A stretch of 64,000 bases of DNA from Acidobacteriaceae bacterium (lineage in GTDB: Bacteria; Acidobacteriota; Terriglobia; Terriglobales; Acidobacteriaceae): assembly GCA_003134655.1 (NCBI GenBank), contig PLBY01000150.1, positions 56,249 through 120,248 on the forward strand. Direction: 5' to 3'. Position numbers and translations under genes: made by a program. How positions within the stretch are numbered: the stretch's first letter is position 1; every line of letters starts with the position of its first letter. This document shows, piece after piece, positions 41,101 to 50,200 of this stretch. The notes below the pieces were generated by a model. The model made no database searches. It saw only the letters and a program-made list of their open reading frames with translations, and was not told where the DNA came from.

Positions 41101-44100
41101 ATGCCGTGGCTGTTCAGTCTGCCGTTGTGGCTTCTCAGCCTGCTGATCCGGCTTTTGGGTGGCGCAGCGCTTCCAGCACTGCGACTAAACCGGCCTCCAT
41201 TGCAAAGGTTTTAGCCCCAGAGGTACTTGGGTCAGCTCAACCATCGACTCCCGATCACTACACCGAACTCGGCCACTTCTTCGCCGACGTCCTCGAGCGT
41301 GCCGCGCAGATTCATCACGGCAAGGAATCCGCTCCGTCGAAAGATCCAGTCGTGATCACCGGCGCCGCCCTGGGCCTGCCCGGCACCGATCACATCTTCG
41401 ATGACGCCAACCTCGCCCGCATCCTGCGTGGCGATCAATTCATCGATCTCATCCCCACGCGCCTGCGCAAGGCCATGCTCGACAAGCACATCACCCGCCT
41501 GGTCAAAAGCGACAACGGCGGACCGACCTTCGAAACCATCAACAACGTCGCCGACGTGATCAAGCTGGCCGGCCGCGGCGGTGCCTTCGACCTCGAAACC
41601 GAATTCGGTATCTCCGCCGACCGCCGTGCCGCCCTCGATCGCGTCACCCAACTCGCGATTGCGGTCGGCCTCGACGCCTTGCGCGATGCCGGCATCCCGC
41701 TCGTCATGCGCTACAAGACCACCACAAAGGGCACGCAGTTGCAGGATCGCTGGGCCCTCCCCGACGCGTTGCGCGAGGACACCGGCGTGATCTTTGCCTC
41801 TGCCTTTCCCGGATGCGACTCCTTCGCCGACGAGATGTCGCGCTACTACACCGACCACTCCCGCCGCGAGCAGCTCGGCCTGCTCGAAAGTCTGCTTGCT
41901 CGAAGTGCGAAAGGGAATGGCGACTCCGTCCTCGAACAAGAAATCGAACGTCGCACCGAAGACTTGCGTGATGCCATCGAGAAAGAACCGTACGTCTTCG
42001 ATCGCCGCTTCCTGCTCCGCACCCTGGCCATGGGCCACTCGCAGTTCGCCGAATTCATCGGCGCCCGCGGCCCCAACACGCAAATCAACTCCGCCTGCGC
42101 CAGTACCACGCAAGCCGTGTCGCTCGCGGAAGACTGGATCCGTGCCGGCCGCTGCCGCCGCGTGATCGTCATCTCGGCCGACGATGTCACCTCCGATCAT
42201 TCCATCGAGTGGTTCGGCGCCGGCTTCCTCGCCAGCGGCGCCGCCGCCACCGACGAAGTAGTAGAAGAAGCCGCCACTCCCTTTGACCGCCGCCGCCACG
42301 GCCTGATCGTCGGCATGGGCGCCGCGGGTCTGGTCGTAGAGAGCGCAGAAGCCGCGCGGGAACGCGGAATTCAGCCCATCTGCGAAGTGCTCAGCACAGT
42401 CACTGCTAACAGCGCCTTCCACGGCACTCGCCTCGATGTGCAGCACATCGGCCAGATGATGGAGAACCTCGTATCCCAGGCCGAATCCCTTCATGGCATT
42501 TCCCGCCAGCAGATTGCGCCCCATACCGTCTTCGTTTCTCACGAGACCTACACGCCCGCGCGCGGAGGCAGTGCCTCGGCCGAGATCAACGCTCTGCGCC
42601 GTGTCTTCGGTGACGCTGCCGACCAAATCGTCATTGCCAACACCAAAGGGCAAACCGGTCACGCGATGGCCACCGGCATCGAAGATGTCCTCGCCGTGAA
42701 AGCACTGGAGACCGGCTTAGTGCCGCCCGTAGCTAACTTCAAGGAAGTAGATCCCGAACTCGGCACCTTGAATTTGTCCAAAGGAGGTGGATACCCCATT
42801 GAGTATGCCGTCCGCCTCGGTGCCGGATTCGGCTCGCAAATCAGCATGTCGCTACTGCATTGGACCGCGCCGAAGGACGGCGCGCACCGCCGTCCCAGCG
42901 ACCTGGGCTACGCCTATCGCATTGCCGACGAGAACACCTGGAAAACCTGGCTCAGCCAGATCGCTGGCTATCCCACTGCCGACCTAGAAGTCGTCCACCG
43001 CACCCTGCGAGTGCGCGACCAACGCCCAGCGGCCCGCTTGGCGGAAGTCGCACAAGAATCCCACAAGGCGCCCGTCGTCGCACCTCCAAAAGCGCCAGCA
43101 CCAGTTGTCGTTGCAGCCAAAGCCCAACCGCTGCGCCCCGTTGCTGCAGCGCAGGTTGAAACCAAAGTGCCCGCGCCGCTGCCGCCGTTAGCGCCGAAAC
43201 CTGCTGTGGAAGCCGATCCAGTCAAGGAACGTGTGCTGGCTCTGGTCGCCGAGAAAACCGGATATCCCGTTGACATGCTCGACCTGGACCTCGATCTCGA
43301 AGCCGACCTCGGCATCGACACCGTGAAACAAGCCGAGGTCATGGCCACCATCCGCGAGGCCTACGGCATCGTCCGCGACGACACGATCAAACTGCGCGAC
43401 TTTCCCACGCTCGCTCGCGTGATCCAGTTCGTGCACGATCGCAAGCCCGGCCTTCACGCCACGCGACCCACGCCTCCTCAGGGAGTGGTATCGGCGCCGG
43501 AACCGAAGGTGGCTCCCGCAGTCAAGGCTGCCGCTCCAACGCCCGTCCCGACGCCCGCTCCGATCGCCGCCTCCATCTCCACTAAAGATGAAGACTCTGT
43601 GAAAGAGCGGATCCTTGCCCTGATGGTCGAAAAGACCGGCTACCCGCAAGACATGCTCGATCTGGATCTCGACCTCGAAGCCGACCTCGGCGTCGACACG
43701 GTCAAGCAAGCGGAGATGTTCGCGGCCATCCGCGAAATCTACAACATCCCCCGCGACGAGGACCGCAAGCTCCGCGATTACCCCACGCTGGCCCATGTGA
43801 TTCGCTTCGTCTACGAGAAACGTCCCGACCTCGCCACCGCAAAACCGGTGCTGACTGTGGTCGCACCTGCGAAAGAAGAAGCGGTCCCGGCCCCAGTCGT
43901 GACAGCAAAGCCCGCCGCTCCTTCCACTAAATCCGGCGAGGCCGTGAAGGAGCGCATCCTCGCGCTGATGGTTGAGAAGACCGGATACCCGCAAGACATG
44001 TTGGACCTCGATCTCGACCTCGAAGCCGACCTCGGCGTCGACACCGTGAAGCAAGCCGAGATGTTCGCCGCGATCCGTGAAATCTATAGCATTCCCCGCG

Positions 44101-47100
44101 ATGAGAACCGCAAGCTCCGTGACTATCCCACCCTCGCTCACGTGATCCGATTCGTGTACGAGAATCGGCCTGATCTGGCGGGCGCGCCCGCGGCAGCAGA
44201 ACCGATATCCGTCGCGTCCTCCCCGACGCCGGCGGAGCCCGTTGCCCCGCCTCAGGTGCCGGTCGAAACGGCCGCCAATTCTGACGAATCGCTAAAGAAA
44301 GATGACCCAATAAAGTTGAAGGTCCTCCAGATCGTGGCCGAGAAGACCGGCTACCCAGAAGACATGCTGGACCTGGATCTTGACCTCGAAGCCGACCTCG
44401 GCGTCGATACTGTCAAGCAGGCAGAGATGTTCGCCGCGGTGCGTGCCGCCTACAACATTCCCCGCAACGAAAACATGAAGCTCCGCGATTTTCCGACGCT
44501 GGCGCATGTCATCAAGTTCGCGCACGACCGGTCCGCGCTTGTCGCGGCCACTGCCGAGCCTGCTGTGAAGCTGGATCAAACAGAACCGAAAGCGGCATCC
44601 GCTCCTTCCGCGCGACCAACCCTTGCCAACTTCGATGCCACGGATCGCATTCCACGGCGCGTACCGGTCGCGACGTTGCGTCCTCCGCTCACAGTTTGCA
44701 AAGAGACCGGCGTGAAACTCGACCGCAACAGCCGCGTCATCGTGATGCCCGACAAGGGCGGCGTGGCGCCGGCACTAACCGAACGCCTCCGCGCGCTGGG
44801 AGTGCAAGTGCTCACCATCGAGGACACTCCTGGCTCCGACACGCTGAACGCACTCGTCAAATCATGGACCGCCGCCGGCCCAATCCAAGGCATCTTCTGC
44901 CTGCCAGCGCTCGACAACGAGGGCGACCTCCGCCAACTCGACTCCGCCGCCTGGCACGACGCCCTGGGTGTGCGAGTGAAGTCGCTCTACACCACGATGC
45001 GCGCCTTATACGAGCACGTCGCTCGTACCGGCACATTCTTCGTATCGGCGACGCGGCTCGGTGGCCATCACGGTTATGACGACACCGGAGCCACGGCTCC
45101 TCTCGGTGGCTCCGTAACCGGCTTCACCAAGACCTACAAACGCGAACGCCCGGAGTCCCTGGTCAAAGCAGTCGACTTCGAATCCACTCGCCCTGCCACC
45201 GAAGTTGCTGAACTCCTCATCGCCGAAGCCCAGCGCGATCCTGGCGCAGTCGAGATCGGATACACCGCAGACCAGCGCTGGTCCATTGGCCTCGACGAAC
45301 AACCCGCCGCCGATGGCCAGCCCGGCATGGTGCTCGACAAGAACAGCGTCTTCGTCATCACCGGCGCCGCGGGCAGCATTGTCTCAGCCATCACTGCCGA
45401 TCTAGCCGCCGCATCGGGTGGCACCTTCTATCTGCTCGACCTGGTGCCTAAGCCCGATCCGGACAATCCCGACCTTAACCGCTTTGTCACCGACAAAGAG
45501 AATCTCAAACGCGACCTGTTCGCTCGAATCCAGAACCGCGGCGAGCGAGCCACTCCCGCGCTCGTCGAAAAGGAACTCGCCAGCCTGGAAAGGGCGCACG
45601 CGGCCCAATCCGCCATTGACGCGGTTCTAGCGGCGGGCGGCACGCCACATTATTTCAGCGTCAACCTCGCCGATGCGCCGGCGGTCGCCAAAGTCATTGA
45701 CGAGGTGCGCAAGAGCCATGGCCGCATCGATGTCCTGCTGCACGCCGCTGGCATTGAGCGTAGTCATTTCCTGCCCGACAAAGATCCACGGGAATTCGAT
45801 CTGGTCTTCGACGTCAAGGCCAATGGCTTCTTCAATCTGCTGCACGCCATCGGCGACATGCCTCTAGGCACGACCGTGGCCTTCAGTTCAATTGCCGGCC
45901 GCTTCGGCAACTCCGGCCAAACCGACTACAGCTCCGCCAACGATCTGCTCTGCAAGATCACGTCGAACTTCCGCACTACTCGTCCCACGACGCGTGGAAT
46001 CGTCATCGACTGGACCGCATGGGGCGGAATCGGCATGGCTACTCGCGGCTCCATCCCGAAGATGATGGAGCTTGCCGGAATCGACATGTTGCCGCCTGAG
46101 GCCGGCATCCCGCTGATCCGCCGTGAACTCACCGCCGGAGGGACACGTGGCGAAATTGTGGTCGCACAGCGCCTCGGCGTCTTGCTGAATGAACTCGACG
46201 CGACCGGCGGACTAGACGCATCCACTGTACAAACTACCGGAGAGGCTTCAGCCTCTGGACCCATCTCCGGTGCAATCGTCTCCCTCGGCGTCTCGAGTGG
46301 CTACACAGTCGAGACCATTCTCAACCCACACGATCAACCGTTCCTCCACGACCATCAGATTGACGGCACCCCCGTTCTGCCTGGCGTGATGGGCATTGAG
46401 GCCTTCGCCGAAGCCGCTCTCGCCGTGCTCCCAGGCTGGCAGGTCGAAGCCATAGAAGATGTGAACTTCCTCGCGCCCTTCAAGTTCTATCGCAGCGAAC
46501 CGCGTGCGCTTCGGATCGAAACGCGAATTCATCCTCACGGAGAGGAACTGCTGGCGGATTGCCGGCTGATCGGACACCGCTCCCTGCCCAATCAGGCCGA
46601 GCCCCAACCGACCACCCACTTCAACGCGCGCGTCCGGCTCGCGAGACAACGCACCCAATCTCCTCTGGTCGACGCGTTGGGTAGACCCGAGGGCCACGTC
46701 ATCGAAGCCGCCGACATCTACCGCCTCTACTTCCACGGGCCGGCTTATCAGGTTCTCGAGAAGGCATGGTGGGATGGCAAGCGCCTCATTGGACTGATGG
46801 CGACCAATCTGCCTCCCAATCATCAGCCCTCTGAGCTATCCACGGTTATGCAGCCGCGCCTGATTGAGCTGTGTTTCCAGACTGCTGGCATCTGGGAACT
46901 CGGAGTGCAAGGCCGCATGGGCTTGCCCCAGCATGTTCGCCAGGCTTCTCTCTACCGTATGCCCGCCGCGACCGACGGCAAGCTGTACGCGGTGCTCACT
47001 CCCGACGCAACGCAAGGAAGTTTCGATGTGGATGTCATCGATTCGAAAGGGAACTGCGTCCTGCGCCTCACGGGCTACCAGACCGTCGCGCTCCCGAATG

Positions 47101-47168
47101 CCGTGAACGAGCAACATCTGAAAACGCTGCAGGAAATCATGTCAGGAGATGCCGTTCTCGTAGCGTGA
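38160..47168 (+). CDS. PUFA-synthase-like iterative megasynthase: KS-AT-KS-ACPx4-KR-DH
   Basis: 3002-residue polyketide/fatty-acid synthase. KS1 has Cys223 (DAACASAM), His357 (EGHGTSTRVGD) and His397 (KSNIGHLKGAAG). AT has Ser721 in GHSLGEYG, and HAFH suggests malonyl specificity. KS2 (~1115-1620) is divergent but keeps Cys1313 (NSACASTTQ), His1461 and His1501. Four carrier domains follow, each LEADLG(I/V)DTVKQAE, with Thr1721, Thr1847, Thr1962 and Thr2084 at the expected pantetheine Ser. KR has TGAAGS at 2401-2406, Ser2577 and Tyr2590. A PS-DH domain carries His2732 in HQIDGTPVLPG (HxxxGxxxxP). No enoyl reductase, methyltransferase or thioesterase is seen. GAGGAG lies seven bases before the ATG. 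The order recalls PfaA with a second KS. The product is probably an unsaturated long chain; this is inference. Confidence 0.9.
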   Translation: MQMQMQTEDTAYRAIAIVGAGAVLPDAPNVNAFWTNVKSGRYSITEVTPDRWDPAFYYDADHAAPDKTYSKIGGWVRDQVWDPVKWRLPIPPRVTDAMDQAQKWAIAASREALEDYGYPKRPLNPDRVAVILGNAMAGEKHYLTALRVFFPEYAHELAEIASFAALPEEVRTGITRELHDRMGKHLPEITEDSMPGELANCIAGRIANIYNFHGPNFICDAACASAMAAMSAAVEGLVANSFDAVITGGIDRNMGVQTFVKFCKIGALSATGTRPYAEGADGFVMGEGSAIFVMKRLADAERDGDKIYAVLRGIGASSDGKGKGITAPNPVGQKFCLERAWQNAGLSPATATLMEGHGTSTRVGDVVEAQCITDLLSSQHLPIHSVALGSVKSNIGHLKGAAGAAGMLKTALALRDKVLPPSVHCEHPSPDIDFAHSPLYVNTELRPWNVPSDTPRRAGVSAFGFGGTNFHLVLEEHIPHRLTGNEKRSVAVGTLPQTAMNEVVMTVKEVSSPAVSSVAPSARKTPLRGALLIGAATESELADRLRAIMSDAQSGRAPAPAAPAEADLRASQRLAIDYADPAELADKSAKALKAFAANQPAMWKALRAQGIFRGQGPAPKVAFLYTGQGSQYVNMLRPLYTSEPIVTQMFAEADRVMTPLLGKPLTDFVFVDQADPVAVAKADDDLRQTAITQPAVLAIDLGLTRLLAAYGIQPDMTMGHSLGEYGALVASGALPFEDALIAVSARGRGMTRVAVADTGRMAAVFAPLPEVERILKTIDGYVVIANINSDHQAVIGGDSDAVTKAMQVLQTAGYEVSPLPVSHAFHTSIVAPASEPLRQELARLRMESPRLPIVANVNGEFYPSGPGVVPQMLDLLAKQVASPVQFVKGLHTLYEAGARVFVEVGPKKALQGFAEDVLGDRGDVVSLFTNHPKFGDIASFNQALCGLYAAGLGRGTAAASIEKPAAVSFSTVPVEAPSHVDAVAVQSAVVASQPADPAFGWRSASSTATKPASIAKVLAPEVLGSAQPSTPDHYTELGHFFADVLERAAQIHHGKESAPSKDPVVITGAALGLPGTDHIFDDANLARILRGDQFIDLIPTRLRKAMLDKHITRLVKSDNGGPTFETINNVADVIKLAGRGGAFDLETEFGISADRRAALDRVTQLAIAVGLDALRDAGIPLVMRYKTTTKGTQLQDRWALPDALREDTGVIFASAFPGCDSFADEMSRYYTDHSRREQLGLLESLLARSAKGNGDSVLEQEIERRTEDLRDAIEKEPYVFDRRFLLRTLAMGHSQFAEFIGARGPNTQINSACASTTQAVSLAEDWIRAGRCRRVIVISADDVTSDHSIEWFGAGFLASGAAATDEVVEEAATPFDRRRHGLIVGMGAAGLVVESAEAARERGIQPICEVLSTVTANSAFHGTRLDVQHIGQMMENLVSQAESLHGISRQQIAPHTVFVSHETYTPARGGSASAEINALRRVFGDAADQIVIANTKGQTGHAMATGIEDVLAVKALETGLVPPVANFKEVDPELGTLNLSKGGGYPIEYAVRLGAGFGSQISMSLLHWTAPKDGAHRRPSDLGYAYRIADENTWKTWLSQIAGYPTADLEVVHRTLRVRDQRPAARLAEVAQESHKAPVVAPPKAPAPVVVAAKAQPLRPVAAAQVETKVPAPLPPLAPKPAVEADPVKERVLALVAEKTGYPVDMLDLDLDLEADLGIDTVKQAEVMATIREAYGIVRDDTIKLRDFPTLARVIQFVHDRKPGLHATRPTPPQGVVSAPEPKVAPAVKAAAPTPVPTPAPIAASISTKDEDSVKERILALMVEKTGYPQDMLDLDLDLEADLGVDTVKQAEMFAAIREIYNIPRDEDRKLRDYPTLAHVIRFVYEKRPDLATAKPVLTVVAPAKEEAVPAPVVTAKPAAPSTKSGEAVKERILALMVEKTGYPQDMLDLDLDLEADLGVDTVKQAEMFAAIREIYSIPRDENRKLRDYPTLAHVIRFVYENRPDLAGAPAAAEPISVASSPTPAEPVAPPQVPVETAANSDESLKKDDPIKLKVLQIVAEKTGYPEDMLDLDLDLEADLGVDTVKQAEMFAAVRAAYNIPRNENMKLRDFPTLAHVIKFAHDRSALVAATAEPAVKLDQTEPKAASAPSARPTLANFDATDRIPRRVPVATLRPPLTVCKETGVKLDRNSRVIVMPDKGGVAPALTERLRALGVQVLTIEDTPGSDTLNALVKSWTAAGPIQGIFCLPALDNEGDLRQLDSAAWHDALGVRVKSLYTTMRALYEHVARTGTFFVSATRLGGHHGYDDTGATAPLGGSVTGFTKTYKRERPESLVKAVDFESTRPATEVAELLIAEAQRDPGAVEIGYTADQRWSIGLDEQPAADGQPGMVLDKNSVFVITGAAGSIVSAITADLAAASGGTFYLLDLVPKPDPDNPDLNRFVTDKENLKRDLFARIQNRGERATPALVEKELASLERAHAAQSAIDAVLAAGGTPHYFSVNLADAPAVAKVIDEVRKSHGRIDVLLHAAGIERSHFLPDKDPREFDLVFDVKANGFFNLLHAIGDMPLGTTVAFSSIAGRFGNSGQTDYSSANDLLCKITSNFRTTRPTTRGIVIDWTAWGGIGMATRGSIPKMMELAGIDMLPPEAGIPLIRRELTAGGTRGEIVVAQRLGVLLNELDATGGLDASTVQTTGEASASGPISGAIVSLGVSSGYTVETILNPHDQPFLHDHQIDGTPVLPGVMGIEAFAEAALAVLPGWQVEAIEDVNFLAPFKFYRSEPRALRIETRIHPHGEELLADCRLIGHRSLPNQAEPQPTTHFNARVRLARQRTQSPLVDALGRPEGHVIEAADIYRLYFHGPAYQVLEKAWWDGKRLIGLMATNLPPNHQPSELSTVMQPRLIELCFQTAGIWELGVQGRMGLPQHVRQASLYRMPAATDGKLYAVLTPDATQGSFDVDVIDSKGNCVLRLTGYQTVALPNAVNEQHLKTLQEIMSGDAVLVA
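41157..41224. repeat. Dispersed repeat family R1 (copy 4), inside the megasynthase gene
   Basis: 68 bases, the same length and ends as 5844-5911 (GGGTGGCGCAGCGCTT ... TTTAGCCCCAGAGGT). Read in frame as residues ~1000-1022, in the linker between the AT domain and the second KS. Confidence 0.82.
43221..44535 (+). repeat. Four tandem acyl-carrier domains within the megasynthase
   Basis: Units at about 43221-43449, 43597-43827, 43942-44172 and 44308-44535, separated by Pro/Ala-rich linkers. Each has the same core EADLG(I/V)DTVKQAE with Thr in place of Ser. Units 2 and 3 are almost identical as protein but differ at many silent sites, so the duplication is old and protein sequence is under selection. 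Confidence 0.9.
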
Positions 47169-47212
47169 TGAGCGCGCCCAAGTAACGCACAACTCGAAGA
47201 ACCGGGGTCCTT

Positions 47213-50200
47213 ATGGTGAATGACTTTCGACGGATTGCGATTGTGAACCGCGGCGAACCCGCGATGCGCTTCATCCATGCTGTCCGTGAGTTCAGCTCTG
47301 AGCACGGCGTGCCGTTGCGCACCATCGCGCTTTTCACCGAACCCGACCGCCATGCCATGTTCGTCCGCGAAGCCGACGAGGCGCTCTCTCTCGGTGCCGC
47401 CCAATCCCTGGATCGCGACACCCTGCATACCAAGAGTACCTACCTCGACTACAAGCGCCTCGAACAGGTTCTGGCGGAAGCGCACGCCGATGCAGTCTGG
47501 GTCGGATGGGGCTTCGTAGCGGAACACGCAGCCTTCGCTGACCTCTGCCAGGAAATGGGAATCGTCTTTATCGGCCCAAGTGGCGATGTCATGCGCCGCC
47601 TCGGTGACAAGATCGCTGCCAAACGCCTCGCGGAACAGTCGCAAATCGCGGTGGCTCCCTGGAGTGGCGGTCCGGTCGAAACCATCACGGATGCTCTGTC
47701 CCATGCGCAGCGCCTGGGCTTTCCTCTGCTGATCAAAGCGACTGCGGGCGGCGGTGGCCACGGGATTCGTCTCGTTCATTCCGCCAGCCAACTGCCGCAG
47801 GCGTTTGAGCGCGCCCGCGCCGAGGCCTTCAAGGCATTCGGGGACCCCACCGTCTTTATGGAGAGATTGGTCGAGGGAGCCCGCCACATCGAGGTCCAGG
47901 TCATCGCCGACAACTTCGGAACCGCGTGGGCAGTCGGCGTACGCGATTGCACGATTCAGCGCCGGCATCAGAAAGTCCTCGAAGAGGCGCCTTCCCCGGC
48001 GCTTTCTTCCCAACAAGATCAGGATTTGCGCGAAGCCGCGGTTCGCCTCAGCAAGAGTGCCGGCTACACCAACGCCGGCACGGTGGAATTTCTCTACGCA
48101 CCGGAGGCCCGGCAATTCTTTTTCATGGAAGTGAATACCCGGTTGCAGGTTGAGCATCCCGTCACCGAATGCACCACGGGTGTCGATGTTGTGAAACTCC
48201 AGATCCACGTTGCGCGGGGCGAGCGTCTCGAAGGCGATTCCCCGCGCAGTTTCGGCCACGCAATCGAGGTCCGCCTCAATGCGGAGGATCCGGATAACGA
48301 TTTCGCGGCGGCCCCGGGCGTTCTCGAACGTTTTCGCATGGTGACCGGTCCCGGTGTGCGCGTTGATACCGGCGTCGCCGAAGGCGACAGCATTTCTCAC
48401 GAGTTTGATTCCATGATCGCCAAAGTCATCGCCTACGGTCAGACTCGCAAAGAGGCGTTGTCCCGGCTGCAACGGGCGCTGGGCGAGAGCGTGATCGTCG
48501 TCAAGGGCGGCGCCAGCAATAAAGCATTCTTGCTGGAAATGCTAGGCCGCGAAGAGGTGCAGAACGGCAACGTCGATGTCGGTTGGCTCGACCGCATCGC
48601 GGCGGAAGACGGACATCTCTTCCGGAAGTATGCTGACGTTGCGCTGGTCCAGGCCGCCATTGATGCCTACGAGGCCGAACTGGCTGTGGAGCAGTCTCAA
48701 TTTTACGCATCCGCCGCGCGCGGCCGGCCCCGCGTGCAGAGTGGCATTGGCCGCGTCCTCGCTTTGCGCCATCACGGCCACCTTTACGCGATCAAGACGC
48801 ACCGCATCGGCCCACGAGATTACCGCATCCAGGTCGACGGAGCACGGATCGAGGCCCACATCGACCGCTTGGATCAGTTTGAATCCTGGCTCGTTGTCTT
48901 CGGCCGCAAATTCCACACTGTCTCAGTCAGCCAGGGAATAAGTTCGCGTATCGACGTGGACGCCGTGTCGCATCAGGTGGACCGCGACGACGGAGGCGTG
49001 GTGCATGCTCCGGCTCCATCTGTGGTCGTTTCCATCGCGGTCAACGTGGGGGACACCGTCACTGTCGGCGACCGCATCGCCGTGCTCGAAGCCATGAAAA
49101 TGGAGACGCAGGTCGTCGCGCCTTTTTCCGGACGAGTCCGGAAAATCATGATCATGCCGAATGTGCAGGTCGACGCCGGCGCTCCTCTTGTTCAGATCGA
49201 GGGCGCCGTTGGCGCCGACGCGACCGGACCGCAAAAGCGCGTGGTCTTTGGCGAATCCCATACCTGGCGTGAACATCGGGAGGCCTCCTGCATCGATACT
49301 CTCAAGGAACTTCGCCAGGTCATGCTGGGATTTGACCTTGACCCGTCAGCTTCCGCTCGCCAGCTCGCAGCCTGGAGCCAGACCTGTCCTGCGCACGGCG
49401 ACGACATCACCCAGCACGAGGACGAGATTCTCAGGATTTTTGTGGATGTCTGTTCGCTGTTTCATCGCGAACCGGATGTCAACCATCGCGCTTCTGGGGA
49501 AGAGCCCAGCGCCGAGTCGTATCTGTTCTCTTATCTGCGCCTGGTCGAGACCAATGCGGAAGGGCTTCCTCCTGCCTTTGTCGAAGCACTCCTCAGCGCT
49601 TTGGCGCACTATGGCGTGCGCGAACTCGATGGATCTCCTCGACTGAAAGAGACGTTGCTGTGGATTTGCAAATCGCACCAGCGAATGGCGGGGCAGGTCG
49701 CCTCGATTCTCGATATTCTCGAGCGGCGTCTGCGCCACGCCAAGGCTCCGGGACCACCCGCCAGCAGTTCCTTCCGGACGCTACTCGATCCCATCATCAC
49801 CATCACCCATGAAATCTATCCCTCGGTCAGCGATCTCGCGCGGGAGGTGCGCTATCGCTACTTCGATGAGCCGTTGTTTGAGCGTGCCCGCGATCAGGTC
49901 TTCCGGGAAGCAGAGGACCACCTCAACTATCTCGACGCGCATTCCGACGCAGCGGATCGCCGTGCCCGGCTGCACGCGCTGATCGAGTGTCCTCAACTGC
50001 TCGCAGGCCTGTTTGCCGCCCGCTTCCCATCCGCCGAACCCGCTTTATGCAGTACCATGCTCGAGGTGCTCACCTGGCGGTACTATCGCAATAGTGCGCT
50101 CGTGAACTCTCGTTCCTTGTCGGCTGAGGGGCATCCCTGTTTCTTGGCTGAATATGATGACGAAGGCAAGCGCATTCATGTCTTTGCCACGTATTCCAAA

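Noticed and set aside
41232..42662. Long minus-strand open frame (476 codons) opposite the second KS domain
   Set aside because: Gly/Ala/Val/Glu-rich shadow of a high-GC gene with strong third-position bias; no family motifs, no SD, and the plus strand is clearly coding.
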